Assembly: GCA_009667805.1 (NCBI GenBank)
Contig: CM019063.1
Coordinates: 189,406,661 to 189,470,660, forward strand
Reading direction: 5' to 3'
From: Leptobrachium leishanense
Lineage: Eukaryota > Chordata > Amphibia > Anura > Megophryidae
DNA length: 64,000 bases
Shown: positions 43,563-57,105 of the stretch, one piece after another
Layout of the letters: the number at the start of each line of letters is the position of its first letter
How positions within the stretch are numbered: position 1 is the first letter of the stretch
Notes under the pieces: generated by a model
Told to the model about the DNA's origin: nothing
Databases searched by the model: none
What the model saw: only the letters and a program-made list of their open reading frames with translations
Made by a program: the position numbers and the translations under genes

Positions 43563-45850
43563 AGGGATGTGCGTTTCGGGTTTCGGAATTTCGGAATTTT
43601 CACGAAATTTCCCGATTCGGGTCTTTCGACGCGGCCGAAATGCCGAAATTTTTTAGATCCGAAAAAGTCGAATCCGAAATGTTTTCCGAGCCGAATCGAA
43701 AAATTTTCGGAATTTTCGAATGGACTTGAAATGTGTCAAATCGAAATCTATTGCTTTGAAACGAGAACAGACTTTCCGAAAAAACGAAAAATTTTCGAAA
43801 ACGGCAAATCCGAAAAGTTTTCGGAATTTTCGAATGGACTTGAAATGTGTCAAATCGAAATTTATTTTCCCTCTATTCATGATTTCGGTTCCATTCGGGA
43901 TTTCGGTTCCATTTCGGTAATTCTGAACATCGTTTATTTAACTATTATCGGTTATATCGCTGATTCTGTAAATTTTGTCTTTGTAAATGTGCTGGGGCAA
44001 ATCAATGTGCTGGAGCAAATCCATGAGCTGGGGCAAATCCATGTGCTGGGGCAAATCCATGTGCTGGGGCAAATCCATGAGCTGGGGCAAATCCATGTAC
44101 TGGGGCAAATCCATGAGCTGGGGCAAATCCATGTGCTGGGGCAAATCCATGTGCTGGGGCAAATCAATGTGCTGGGGCAAATCAATGTGCTGGGGCAATA
44201 TCCTATGAGCTGGGGCAAATCCATGTGCTGGGGCAAATCCATGAGCTGGGGCATCCATGTGCTGGGGCAAATCCATGTGCTGGGGCAAATCCATGAGCTG
44301 GGGCATCCATGTGCTGGGGCAAATCCATGTGCTGCTGGGGCAATCCATGAGCTGGGGCATCCATGTGCTGGGGCAAATCCATGTGCTGGGGCAATATCCT
44401 ATGAGCTGGGGCATCCATGTGCTGGGGCAAATCCATGTGCTGGGGCAAATCCATGAGCTGGGGCAAATCCATGAGCTGGGGCAAATCCATGTGCTGGGGC
44501 AAATCCATGTGCTGGGGCAAATCCATGAGCTGGGGCATCCATGTGCTGGGGCAAATCCATGTGCTGGGGCAAATCCATGATCTGGGGCATCCATGTGCTG
44601 GGGCAAATCCATGTGCTGGGGCAATATCCTATGAGCTGGGGCATCCATGTGCTGGGGAAAATCCATGTGCTGGGGCAAATCAATGTGCTGGGGCAAATCA
44701 ATGTGCTGGGGCAAATCCGTGAGCTGGGGCAATATCCTATGAGCTGGGGCAAATCCATGTGCTGGGGCAAATCCATGTGCTGGGGCAAATCCATGAGCTG
44801 GGGCATCCATGTGCTGGGGCAAATCCATGTGCTGGGGCAAATCCATGAGCTGGGGCATCCATGTGCTGGGGCAAATCCATGTGCTGGGGCAATATCCTAA
44901 TGAGCTGGGGCATCCATGTGCTGGGGCAAATCCATGTGCTGGGGCAAATCCATGAGCTGGGGCAAATCCATGTGCTGGGGCAAATCCATGTGCTGGGGCA
45001 AATCAATGTGCTGGGGCAAATCAATGTGCTGGGGCAAATCCGTGAGCTGGGGCAAATTCCTATTGAGCTGTGGCAAATCCATGTGCTGGGGCAAAATCCA
45101 TGTGCGGGGCAAATCAATGTGCTGGGGCAAATCAATGTGCTGGGGCAAATCCGTGAGCTGGGGCAATATCCTATGAGCTGTGGCAAATCCATGTGCTGGG
45201 CAAATCCATGAGCTGGGGCAAATCCATGTGTGAGCTGGGGCAATATCCTATGTGCTGGGGCAAATCCATGTGCTGGGGCAAATCCATGAGCTGGGGCAAA
45301 TCCATGTGCTGGGGCAAATCCATGTGCTGGGGCAAATCAATGTGCTGGGGCAAATCCATGTGCTGGGGCAAATCCATGAGCTGGGGCAAATCCATGTGCT
45401 GGGGCAATATCCTATGAGCTGGGGCAATCCATGAGCTGGGGCAAATCCATGTGCTGGGGAAAATCCATGTGCGGGACTGCTGGGCAATAGATTAGACAGC
45501 TTGAAACGAGGAGAACAGATGTTCCGAAAAAAACGAAAATTTCCGAAATAGCGAAAAGCCGATAACCAAAAAACGAGCAAAGTGACACGAAAATCCGAAA
45601 AAATAGTCGATATATACCGAAAACCATGTACAATTCCGAAAAAACGAAAATTTCCGAAATACCGAAAAGTCGATACAGAAACCTAGTAAAGTGACCCGAA
45701 AATACGAAAAATGGTCGATATTCCGAAAAATAAATGTACCCGAAAACCGAATCGAGCCGAACCGAATCGAAACAGAAAGCAGTCGAAACGAGCCGAATCG
45801 AAAAGTTTAAAAATTCGAAAAATCTAATCGAATCGAAAAAAAACTCGGTG
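43563..45850. mobile_element. TTCGG-rich element with expanded minisatellite
   Basis: Starts TAGGGATGTGCGTTTCGGG and ends in ATCGAAAAAAAACTCGGTGC followed by AC. GGGATGTGC and GTGCAC ends with TTCGG/CCGAA-rich flanks define a dispersed amphibian repeat; the right terminus is cut short. CCGAAAAAACGAAAATT-type words are repeated on both sides of the minisatellite at 43988-45482. No transposase. Confidence 0.65.
43988..45482. repeat. 18-bp minisatellite, 1.5 kb, with higher-order structure
   Basis: The unit is AAATCCATGTGCTGGGGC, with variants GAGCTG for GTGCTG, CAATG for CCATG, a 15-bp form lacking AAA, and a longer unit containing CAATATCCTATGAGCTG. A block with two AATCAATG units, then CCGTGAGCTG, then CAATATCCTATGAG recurs (about 44685-44750, 45000-45060 and 45110-45180). 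The 18-bp period keeps frames open on both strands (GQIHVL and LPQHMD repeats), so the 306- and 327-residue frames here are not evidence of genes. Confidence 0.92.
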
Positions 45851-46147
45851 CACAAAGTTTTTTCAGCGGCTGGTCAGCGATCTGTTATCAACTTTTTTCG
45901 GATCTATTCGGTAGTTTTGCAGCAGATTATTCGGATCAATTCGCCGCTGTTTTTGCTGGTTTTTCAGATCGATTTTGCCGATATGCAGCAGCTTTTCGAT
46001 TTGTTCTGCAGGTTGATTTGCCGCACTTCAGCCCTGTGGTGAATGCTGAATTCTACGCAGACTCATTGAATCGAACTCGCTGAAGTTCAGCGAAAAGGAG
46101 AACACCGAAATGTCAGTGACATTTCGGTGCTCTCTGAATAACTCTGT

Positions 46148-46809
46148 AAGTGATCTTTTAAATAGGACATAATAATAATAATGTATTTAGGGTAAAGATC
46201 AACATTAAAATTAAAAAAAAAACAGCAACAATTATCCAATTTGATTACAGTAGTTGTAAATTTGTCTAAATTTGTTTTACCTCAAAAATACTGATATAAT
46301 GTAATATTACTATTTTTATGACAATTGCTGCCATTAAATTATGAGGCTGGCATTCGTTTTGCATAACTGGTTTGAAACTCGCATATAACTGGTCTTGATC
46401 AAAACCAATACTACAAAAATAGCACAGTTAGTTTGTCATTCATGTTACCAGAGAAAATAAACCTTAAATTAGTGCATAGAATTGAATATGGTGTAAAGGA
46501 AGTTAATCATTTCAGTAAATTATAGGCTCTTTCTTTCCTGGGCTGTCCATCGGAATAAGAGGCTTGCTTAGATTGATAGCTCAGAGGCCTTCAATTACCA
46601 CATCCTTAGTAATGTCATGGAGAGCATATTAAAAGACATAACACTTGTCTTTCTCTTACATGTTTTGTGAACAATAAAGAACCAATAAGAACTCTGCTGC
46701 CATATGATGGGTGTAAGGGGTGTAGGAGCACGATATGAAATCTTACAGCATCCAGCAAGAGTCCAAATGGAAACCAAACTGTGCAGTTCACCCTGATTAA
46801 AATCACGTA
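46148..46809. other. No recognisable feature
   Basis: AT-rich; no gene or shared repeat recognised. Confidence 0.4.
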
Positions 46810-46817
46810 ACCTTAGT

Positions 46818-47775
46818 CAGTGGCGGCGTCACTAGGGTTGGTGTCACCCGGTGCGGTAACTTATGGTGTCACCCCCCCAAGTTTTACGTTTTTTTTTAAC
46901 TACTTTTACTCATAATTCAGTACTCCCATATAACACTGAATGCTCATACACGGCGCACATTACTGTGAGGTTTATTGCTGTGGAGCTCTGTGATATGCTC
47001 ATACACAAATTTTGGCAAACTGACAGCAAGTACGGTGCCTGTTCGAAGGCAGTGAAAGTCCCCATAGAGAAGTAATGGTTAATCTGTTCAGAGACACAGA
47101 ACAGCAAAGAAATGTCCTGATGTCCGGTGTTTCCATTTGGCAGGTTTATTCAGGGCGAACGAACACCATAGGTTTCAATGTTAAAAATATTCCTGTTTTT
47201 ATCCAATATCTAATAAACCGTTTATTCCTTTAATCCATAGTAAAAAAATCTCTTTATTTATTGATTTTATTTTTTTAGTATCTTTTAGGCATTTTTCAAA
47301 AAAAAAATCAATTTTTTTTCCTAATAGCAATTTTTATTTTTTTTCTGTAACAGACCATTTTATTATCATTCATAGGAATTTATATGTTAATTCCAGACAT
47401 TTTCGTTCAGTAGTTCTTTTTAAAACAGCAGGCGACGGGTTTGCGGCAGCATTTGGTGGCTGATTCCCTGCACTTCAGGGACCCTGAGGTGAATTCACCG
47501 GGGAAATTTGATTCCCCAAAGTGCGGGGAACAACAGAACACTGAAATGTCTGCGTCATTTTGGTGCTCTGTGAATATCCTCTTTGTGGTGTTTTTTTTGC
47601 CACCCCCTGGAAAGTGCCAGGACATACTTGAAAATGCCTACCCAGGACATACTTGAAAATGAGAGAATTCTGGTAAAATATTTTTGTGTAAAATTTTTTT
47701 TTTTAGGGTGTCACCCTAGGGGGTGATGTCACCCGGTGCGGGCCACATCCCCCGCACCCCTAGCGACGCCCCTAC
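46818..47775. mobile_element. Second copy of the hAT/family A composite (inverted)
   Basis: Begins CAGTGGCGGCGTCACTAGGG and ends near CCCTAGCGACGCCCCTA. Collinear in reverse with 35948-36898: the GGTGTCACCCGGTGCGGTAA end, the CATATAACACTGAATGCTCA block, the family A block, the LINE tail (GGACATACTTGAAAATGAGA, partly doubled at 47620-47655) and the CACCCTAGGGGGTGATGTCA end. The target duplication is not clear here. Non-coding. Confidence 0.8.
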
Positions 47776-49628
47776 TAGTAGTGAAGCAAAGAGAATCAAT
47801 GGCCTCCAACTATAAAATTAAATAAGTGTAGCAAAAGCTATATTATCCTTGATACAATAGAAAGTATCATTATGCCATAAAGTGAGAGCTGCAATATTTT
47901 CCACCTGAGAACATTTAACATAGGACTTTTTGCTCAAAATATTCTCTGACATCTAACTTTTAATACATACACAATTTGTTGTAAGTGGGTTGTGTTTAAC
48001 ACCAAAAATGCATATTTTTGTTTATCTTCATCATTTTCTACATGTTCTATTTTGGCTAGAATGGAGCCTAACATTTCCATAAACCAGAAAAACAACAAAA
48101 AAAGGATGCGAGTCTGGTGATTGGTGACGAAAAGACAAGGAGGAAATTCCACTTATAACGAGGAATAGATCCTAAGAAGAGTTTAACACGCTAGTCAATA
48201 CCGAGGAACCCTTTGCAAAATAAAAAATTAGAATCTTTATATCTTACCAGCAGTTAAAAAATACAATGAAAGCAACATGAACGCAAATTTTTTATGTACA
48301 ATGCTGTGAAATAGTTGGATTGAGGGAATTTCACATCTAAATATATTGTTAATACTACTGTTGCCATATAGCCGATTGGGGAAATCAGTATGATAGACTT
48401 GGTAAAGTTCAACAGAAAAATAGCAGGTCAAGTCCAAGAAAATAATATATGACCTCATAACTAAAAACATTCTGCTCGATCCAAAAGAAGATGTATGGGG
48501 CATCACGTAACATATCAGGATCTGAGTTGCTAGGGTTTGTAAATAATACGGATTCAGGTCACTCCACAATTAATTAGCCAGGTAGAGAGTAATAAAGAAT
48601 GCTTCTCAGGATCATACCCACATAAAGTACTGTTAGTACGGCACCACTAATACCCTGAGCCAGCCCTGAAAAGAAGAGAATAAAGGAAAGACTACATGTA
48701 TCTGTTGATTTACTGCGAGAGGAGGTGGCAGATTACATCCTCTTCTTAACAAAGAGTCCAGAGGTAAGTTTCTATTGTCCTTTTTTAGCTTGTTAAGTGA
48801 TTTTCTGTTGCATAATCACTTAACACCAGCATGTTGAAGCCTGTAAGTTTATTCTTCAGCTGAAAGGAGAGAAAACCTTGTGCAAGACATTGCACAAGCT
48901 CCCACTGCATTTTCACCTTTTATATAGAGTATGGGAAGCATAAGTGTACAGTTTAAATGAAATAGCTGGTGGAGTCACTGACATTCTCTGGCTCCTCTGA
49001 ATAGAGCTGCTATGATTAATAGAATTAAGATGGGGCTGATGGAGCTGCAGCGCTAGGCCCAAATCAGGCAAGCCCCATGTCTGGCACTGTAAGGAGCCCT
49101 GCAGGCCGCATTGCAATGTTACTCTTATTCTTCTCAGTGTGAGAGAAATGGGACAGAGGTAGCTCTCTGCCCTTACCCCTCACCCTCTGACTCTGTCCTA
49201 AGCACGCAGTGTCTACATGCTGGAGCTCAGCAGCCAGTGCCGAGCAGTGGAAGGTACAGATAAAGAAAGGGAGGGATGGGACATCAAGTGCAGGAAGATG
49301 ATGGCAAATGGGGGCATAATAAATGAAATGTGGGCATTCTAAGTGAAAAGGGGGCAATCTAAATGGATAGGGGGCATTATAGATGAAATAGGGTCATAGC
49401 AAATTAAATGGAGAAAATGGCAAGTGGATGGGGCATGTCTGTTTATACCTATCTGCCCAGCTATATATACGTATCTGGCCTGCTATATACTGTGAAACAT
49501 GTTTTCATTTCACATAATTCCAAAAATAGGCCCACCAAAATCGTCTCATCATCTCCATACCCATAAAGATCTTAATCTGGCCATGCTTGCATATCAGCAA
49601 TTACCTGGCTTCCTAAGGCTGTGGACAC
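47776..49628. other. No gene; weak tandem repeat
   Basis: No recognisable coding sequence. At about 49305-49430 a loose repeat of GGGGGCATT/AAATGAAATG words recurs about every 25 bp. Confidence 0.45.
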
Positions 49629-49631
49629 TTA

Positions 49632-50081
49632 GGCTAGGGTCAGATGAGCGCATTTTGTACGGACTGTGCGTCCGTGCAGTACGGACGTACTTACTGACTG
49701 ACATCAAGGTAGTGGCCACATAGTCCGTTTTTTTCACTGATGTATCTTTTGACGGATGTAGCAGGGAAAATAAATTACAATGAAAAAACATTCTGTCCGT
49801 CAAAAATGCTGGACGTATAAATGCAGTCCATCTGACCACGCTCCATCACTCACATACAAAGCTACACGGACGTTGCAGACGTGGCGTACTCCGCATGTCC
49901 GTTCTAGCAGTATTACGTTCTTGCCTAACCTGCGTCCGTTTTGCCGCGTCCGCCATGCAGCCGCACTTCTGTGCGGACGTACTTCGTGTATGGGGCTCCA
50001 TTGGTCAGAATGATATGCTGCCACGGACGTACAAATGTGCGGCAACACGGACGTGATAACTGCGCTCGTCTGACCCCAGCC
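49632..50081. mobile_element. Family C MITE, copy C3
   Basis: GGCTAGGGTCAGATGAGCGC to TGCGCTCGTCTGACCCCAGC, about 450 bp, with TA on each side. The interior holds CGTCCGT/ACGGACG palindromic words. It ends 3 bp before the next MITE. Confidence 0.82.
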
Positions 50082-50084
50082 TAA

Positions 50085-50261
50085 CAGGGTTATTCAGAGA
50101 GAGGTGAAAACCTGAATGGCAGGAGAAGAGAACAATCTAGACCAAACAACTGATTTGGAAAGTGAGATAAATGGGAGAATTTTCTGGTTTGGCTATTTTG
50201 ACCTCGAATTTTCACTTCTCCAGTCATTCTCCTGGTTTTCACCTCTCTCTGAATAACCCTG
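50085..50261. mobile_element. Short family A-type MITE
   Basis: CAGGGTTATTCAGAGAGAGG to CTCTCTGAATAACCCTG. Very similar to 30338-30518. Flanks are TAA and TTA, so the target duplication is uncertain. Confidence 0.88.
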
Positions 50262-50613
50262 TTAATATTAATGGCTTATTGTGTAATAGATATTTATGAC
50301 AGGTTATTCTGAAAATAGTCAAGATAATTTTCAAGTTTGTGCAGGACACAAAATTAACCCATAGACACACAAAAGTCACTCTACTATCTTAACAGAATAG
50401 TCTGCATTGACATGTAAAGTCGGGACCACATTTCTCAAGAATTTAAGGAGCCATGTACTTGGGTGAATGCAATGCTGTAAAATGTCTATATCAGAAAAAT
50501 GAAAATAATATTGTCATCATTCTTATCAAAAGAGTCCTTGGCAGTTGAGATTAGAAAACACGTTACACCAACTTCATAATTATCAATTTAAAGCTATACC
50601 TGATATGAGACAA
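50262..50613. other. No recognisable feature
   Basis: AT-rich spacer between two MITEs. Confidence 0.4.
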
Positions 50614-50796
50614 TCAGGTCTATTCAAAGAAAGGTGAAACTCAGGAGAATGACTGGAGAAGTGAAAATTCTAGGTCAAAATAGCCAAACCTGAAAAATTA
50701 TCCCATTTATCTCACTTTCCAAATCGGCTATTTGGTCTAGAATGTTCTCTTCTCCTGACAGTTCTTCTGAGTTTCACCTTTCTCTGAATAACCTTG
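50614..50796. mobile_element. Short family A-type MITE, older copy
   Basis: CAGGTCTATTCAAAGAAAGG to CCTTTCTCTGAATAACCTTG. Same interior as the copies at 30338 and 50085, in inverse orientation and more diverged. Confidence 0.85.
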
Positions 50797-51227
50797 ATTA
50801 AAGTGAATAAATTTATGCATTTGTATTCAACAATGCCATACGTGTTTCTGCTCATTCAGGACGATGCCAAAGAAGAATTATGCAAAAAAAGATCCTCAAT
50901 ACAAATAACTGTCAATGATGATTTGAAACTTATGATATTTTCCAAGATGGTTCCTTTCTCACTGAAGAACAGTCACATTTCTAGTAGATAATTACATGTA
51001 TAATAATATATTTAAGCTATTTTGCTATAATATAATATTGCATACATTTTCTTGATGTAAGAAACTTTCACTGACACAGAATTCACCATACTGCCAACAC
51101 TTAAATGTTCAAAATTATCTGTAGAACATTGATTGAAACTGATCTATGGTATATTTGCTATACAAGGACAACTCAGTATATGTGTTTTGTAGATAGATCC
51201 TCAACATATTTTCTATAGTGTTCTTAT

Positions 51228-51230
<3 letters not shown>
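50797..51230. other. No recognisable feature
   Basis: AT-rich, no coding sequence recognised. Confidence 0.4.

Positions 51231-51262
<32 letters not shown>
51231..51262. repeat. (TA)n microsatellite used as Tc1 target
   Basis: About 30 bp of TA immediately left of the Tc1 element, which needs a TA dinucleotide to insert. Confidence 0.9.
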
Positions 51263-52880
<1,618 letters not shown>

Positions 52881-52882
52881 TA

Positions 52883-53694
52883 TTGTAAAGTAGAAAAGAC
52901 ATCTTAAATTAAGATTCACGTTCTATAAACATAGCTAGTGTTCTTTTTTTTGTATAAAGGCTATAGGAACGTACATTTTTGACACATACTTTCCACAAAT
53001 TCTCTTGAAAGCATAGCTAACATATATCAAGTTTGTCATTCATAATCCAAACCTGTCTTAATACCTTAATGACTATAGTTACAAATTGATGAAAAATATA
53101 GCAGATTGCTGTAGTAGTTGTCTATTTTAACTGTCTCAGCACGACTCTGCAAAATACTTTATGAAATATATTAAAATATACAGGAAAGGTATTTCCATAC
53201 CAAGATACACAAACAAAATGATAATTAGCACCAAAAATATTAATAATACAGATAATTTTGAACATTTAAATGTTGACAGTATGGTGAATTCTGTGTCAGT
53301 GATAGATTCTTACATCAAGAAAAAGTTTGCAACGTTATGCAAAATCAATTGGTTTTAAATAAATTTATAAACACAGTGTCCCCAGCAGTCACAGAGAATT
53401 AAGTCAGTCAGGGTGTTGGAGGTTGTGGGGGTACAGTAACATCAATGCATGTCATTGTCAAGATGGCAAGTAGACAACAGAGTCTTTGCCAAGATGAGGT
53501 GGAATGAATTAAGCAAGATTTTTTTTTCTCCATTTTATGGTTTACTTGTCATTTTACAGAAGATCATTTATGTGGCAAAAGTTTGGTACCAAATCAATCT
53601 GCTTATCTACTTTACTTTCTCAGCTTTCAGAGATGCCTGTACTGATTGGGAATGGACATTAGTAAGTCTTTCCCCAGGAACCCTTGATACTTTA
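52883..53694. other. No recognisable feature
   Basis: No coding sequence recognised; the short frames at 53161-53358 and 53449-53769 look random. Confidence 0.4.
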
Positions 53695-53695
53695 A

Positions 53696-54614
53696 GGGGT
53701 TATAAAGAGAGCACCAAAATGTCTCCAACATTTCAGTGCTCTCTTGTTCCTTGCACTTCGGGGGAATAAAATTCCCCGACACTGGGTCCCCGAAGTGCAG
53801 GGAAAAGCCACTGAACGGATCAGGAAACTTGCCGAAAACTCACCGATAACCCGCTGATATGACCCTAAAAAAATTGGATCAATTTGAAACACCGCAGAAA
53901 ACCCGCCGATTGTACCAGACGATCTGCTGCAAACCCGCCGATTGCATCCGATAAAAGCGGAAGATCTGCCGAACACAGCACCGACCAGCCGCAGGAAAAA
54001 GCCGACAAGCCGACGAACGGGGTAAAAGAAAAAATAAACGATTGAAGCTTTAAAAATTTTAAACGCTGTCTGCAATAAAAACTACTGGATGAAAATGTCT
54101 TGAATTAACATACTACTTACTATGAATAATAATAATAAGGGTCTGTTACAGAAAAAAATAACAACTGCTATTTAAAAAAATTGGACAAAAAATTTTGCTG
54201 AAAGAAATCCCAAAAAATGGCTAAAAAAATTCTAAAAAAAAATGAATAAAGAGTCTTTTTGATGCAAATTAAAAGAATAAACGGTTTAATAGAGTATTCA
54301 ATAAAAACTGGATTATTTTTAACATTGAAATTTATGGAATTCGCCTGATTAAACCTGCCGTATGAAATCACCGAACATCGGGGCATTTCACTGACATTTC
54401 ACTGCTGTTTGGTGTTCTTTGAATAGGTTAACCATTGCTTCTCTATGGGGATTTCACTGCCGTCGAAAAGACACCGTATTTCACTGGCAATTTGCCATTA
54501 TTTGGTGAATTGCCAGGTTTTGAATAGCCTATTGGCTCTGAAATTGCACCGGACAGGGAAATTCACCGTTTGGTGTAATTTCAGGGCCTGTTCGGCTCTT
54601 TCTGAATAACCCTG
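53696..54614. mobile_element. Family A MITE, copy A7
   Basis: GGGTTATAAAGAGAGCACC to CTCTTTCTGAATAACCCTG. Subterminal hairpin GAGAGCACCAAAATGTC / CATTTCAGTGCTCTC. Internal landmarks GGTCTGTTACAGAAAAAA, AATTCGCCTGATTAAACC and TAACCATTGCTTCTCTATGG are in the same order as in A1 without the insertions. Non-coding. Confidence 0.85.
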
Positions 54615-55390
54615 TTTGTCTCCTTAATATCCTCTTTAAAATTGACTGAATAACTCTACTTCACATTAATAAACCAAGAAACTAAATATAATATATTTGA
54701 AGTTCCTGAAAGCCATGAATGATGTGTCCAATAAATATCCCATCACAGCAAAGAACACACTTACTTTCCAGGTCTGTCCAGCAGCTTCCTTCCACCATTC
54801 CTCATCTGTGTACTTATCTCCTATAATTTCCGTATCTCAGCTGTAGTAATTGGACTTTTTGTTTAGAGTCTGATGGTTTAAATAGTATTTGGCCATTCCG
54901 CTAGCAAGACAAGAACAGGCCTAGAGTTTTACAATCAAGGCTCATTGTAGTCTCTTTCCATCAAGATTCTGTTTGCCCCTTTGAACCAATCTATCTAATC
55001 CAACACTTTGTCCTCTTACCCAGAAGAGCCACTCAAAGACTATTGTAAGAACAGTGAGCTGTAACCCCATATATTTATGATATAGGAGAGAGGGAATTAG
55101 ACACCTGGTGCTTTTAATTGTGTTGGGGATGGTCATTCTAAAAATATTTGTCCTGCCGGAGCTCCATAACGAACGAGGATGATATCTCAATTTTACAGAA
55201 TAAAAATAGATTGAACAGTTCATCTATCGGGCACAGTATTGATTTGCTCTTCAATCTACAAATCAGGATTTTTTCTGTAATATTTTTTATATCTCCTTCT
55301 TTTGAGAAGTAAACTGTTTGTTTTTTACATATTACAGGGTATCTCACTTCGAATTGCCTGTATTTAAATATATAAGTAGTCATTCGTGGG
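54615..55390. other. No recognisable feature
   Basis: No coding sequence or shared repeat recognised. Confidence 0.4.
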
Positions 55391-55394
55391 AAGT

Positions 55395-56110
55395 ATGTGA
55401 ACCCTTTGGAATTAGTTGGTTCTCTGCATGAATTGGTCATAAAATGTCATCTCTTTTTCACCAAAGTCACAAGTATAGACAAACACAGGAGCTTATGATA
55501 GCAACGCACAAATCATTGTAATATTTCACATCTTTACTGAACACATTCCATTAAACCTTCATAGTGCTGCTGAATAAGTCAGTGACCACTTGGTTTTAAT
55601 AGCTAGTTCATCCTCCATTGCCAGAAAAAACCTCAACCAAATGTTTCTGGTAACAGCGGATGAGACTTGCAGAAAATTCAGGAGGAATTTTGGACCAATC
55701 TACCTTAAAAAACTGCTTCAGCTCAGGCATTTTCTTAGGATATCTAGTGTGAAGTTCTTCTGAGGTCAATCGACACTTATATGGTGAAAAGGTCTGGGCT
55801 GTAACTGGATGACTATTAAAAGTGTATTTTCACTGTTTAGGATCATTGTTGTGCTGCATCACCCATCTTCTACTGAGCTTCAGCTGGTGCACAGCCACCT
55901 TGTTGTTATCCAGTAGAATATCTTGATAAACTTCGGAATTTATTTTTCCCCTAAATGGTTGAAGTGACAAAGCAGCCACAAATCATGATGCTCCCTTCAC
56001 TTTACTTAACCACTGGAATGATGTTTTTATGTTGGTTTTGGTGCCCTTTTGATCTCATACATATTGCTGTGTTTTCTTCCCAAACAACTCAACCTTAATT
56101 TCATCACAAA
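55395..56110 (-). pseudogene. Old Tc1-like transposon relic
   Basis: Minus-strand frames, broken by several stops, show Tc1 transposase signatures in order: FCDEIKVELFGKK (first catalytic region), KGAS.. then a CGCF-type word, VYQDILLDNNK, QLKLSRRWVMQHNNDPK (the second Asp now Asn in QHNND), and ELKQFFKVDWSKIPPEF at the C-terminus. The segment between the second Asp and the C-terminus, with the Glu, is partly deleted. The outer end GGGAAGTATGTGAACCC (about 55389) may be part of its terminus. It is much older than the other Tc1 copies here. Confidence 0.75.
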
Positions 56111-56619
56111 ACATTTTTGCCAGTAGTGCTGTGGAGTGTTAAGGTAATCTTTGGCAAGCATCAGGTGGGCGGCAATATTTTTTAGAAAGCATCAGTTAAA
56201 AAAGTTATTTTGCCTAGGTGTAAATACTGACACGCCAAGCAATTCTCACACTGAAAGAAGCCCTCTGGTATATTGAACTTTCTCCTCTTCCCCTTTACAT
56301 TGTGACTTTTCACTAGAGATGTCCTTAGTTTCTTTGCCCCACAAATGATCATCCATGGTCTCTCCTCTATGAGGCCCTTTAGAAGGGGATATTGTAGTAA
56401 AATTGGCCAAAATTTTCTAATGATGTTATGGATGGCATCAGTATGGCTATTGAAATCACTGATGAACGGTACAGTTTCCTTCTAATTTTCTTCTTTCTGT
56501 TTATATCTCAGGACCTCATCACGTTCAAGTTGTCTCACCTCTTCTTTGGTTTTATATAAATCTAATCCTTCAAATCCTTTTTCTGAAAAATCTTTTTTGT
56601 ACACCCAATAGTAAAATCA
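56111..56619. other. Possibly the 5' part of the Tc1 relic; nothing else seen
   Basis: Continues the minus-strand relic in position, but I cannot read a transposase N-terminus in it. Confidence 0.35.
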
Positions 56620-57105
56620 CAAGGTAGCACAACACATGTGCCAAACAAAGGAGCGAAACGCGCCCGTGTCCTAAATCTATAACAAAAAATGTCATATGTT
56701 CCCTCAGACTGAGTGGATCAGTTTTGTACCTCAAAAACACAAACAAATATGGCGCATAGCGTAATAATGTAACCCATGTAAAATATATAAGTATTTACAG
56801 TGGAAAATCCACAATTATTGTGAAGACCTACCCGGTCAGCTTCGGCCCCGAAACACCCTAAGGAGCATTAAAAATAGCAGGTAGCTCATTATAGTTTGAG
56901 TTTGGATTTTCCACTGTATATACTTGTATATTTTATATGGTTTACATTATTGCACTATGTGCCGTATTTATTTATTTTTGACGTACGAAACTGATGAGAT
57001 TTTACACTTGGTGGGGAATTGCCATGTGGATACCATCCACTCAGCCTGAGTGAACATATGATTCTTTTTTTATAGATTTATGTCACGTGTGCACTTCGTT
57101 CCTTA
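56620..57105. repeat. Foldback of about 200-bp arms
   Basis: The left arm GGAGCGAAACGCGCCCGTG, TCATATGTTCCCTCAGACTG, ACAGTGGAAAATCC is answered by the right arm GGATTTTCCACTGTATATAC, CAGCCTGAGTGAACATATGA and CACGTGTGCACTTCGTTCC. Arms are clearly diverged. CGAAACGCG next to GTGTCC recalls the 3' part of hammerhead-bearing Penelope termini, but no CTGATGA box is in a suitable place. Confidence 0.65.

Larger units (their letters stand above)
43025..46147. mobile_element. Family A MITE A9, expanded by a nested insertion
   Basis: The left part (GAATTTCCCCTTATGGTGCA, GGCGGCAGTGAAATCCAC, TAATGGTTATTCTATTC) is the reverse complement of the right part of other A copies. The right end GGTGCTCTCTGAATAACTC matches the family terminus. 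The middle (43563-45850) is foreign: a TTCGG-rich element containing a minisatellite. Family A sequence resumes near 45855. Confidence 0.75.

Noticed and set aside
43473..44456. 327-residue plus-strand frame, and a 306-residue minus-strand frame at 43938-44858
   Set aside because: Both come from the 18-bp minisatellite, whose period keeps all frames open on both strands; no non-repetitive domain is present.
43988..45482. Possible CRISPR-like array
   Set aside because: Units are head-to-tail with no unique spacers, in a vertebrate transposon context.
46818..47775. 8-bp target duplication for the second hAT composite
   Set aside because: The flanks ACCTTAGT and the sequence after the right end do not match convincingly.
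56985..57000. CTGATGAG near 56991 as a hammerhead core
   Set aside because: No GAAA with a GUC-type helix III follows at a suitable distance, and flanking helices do not form.
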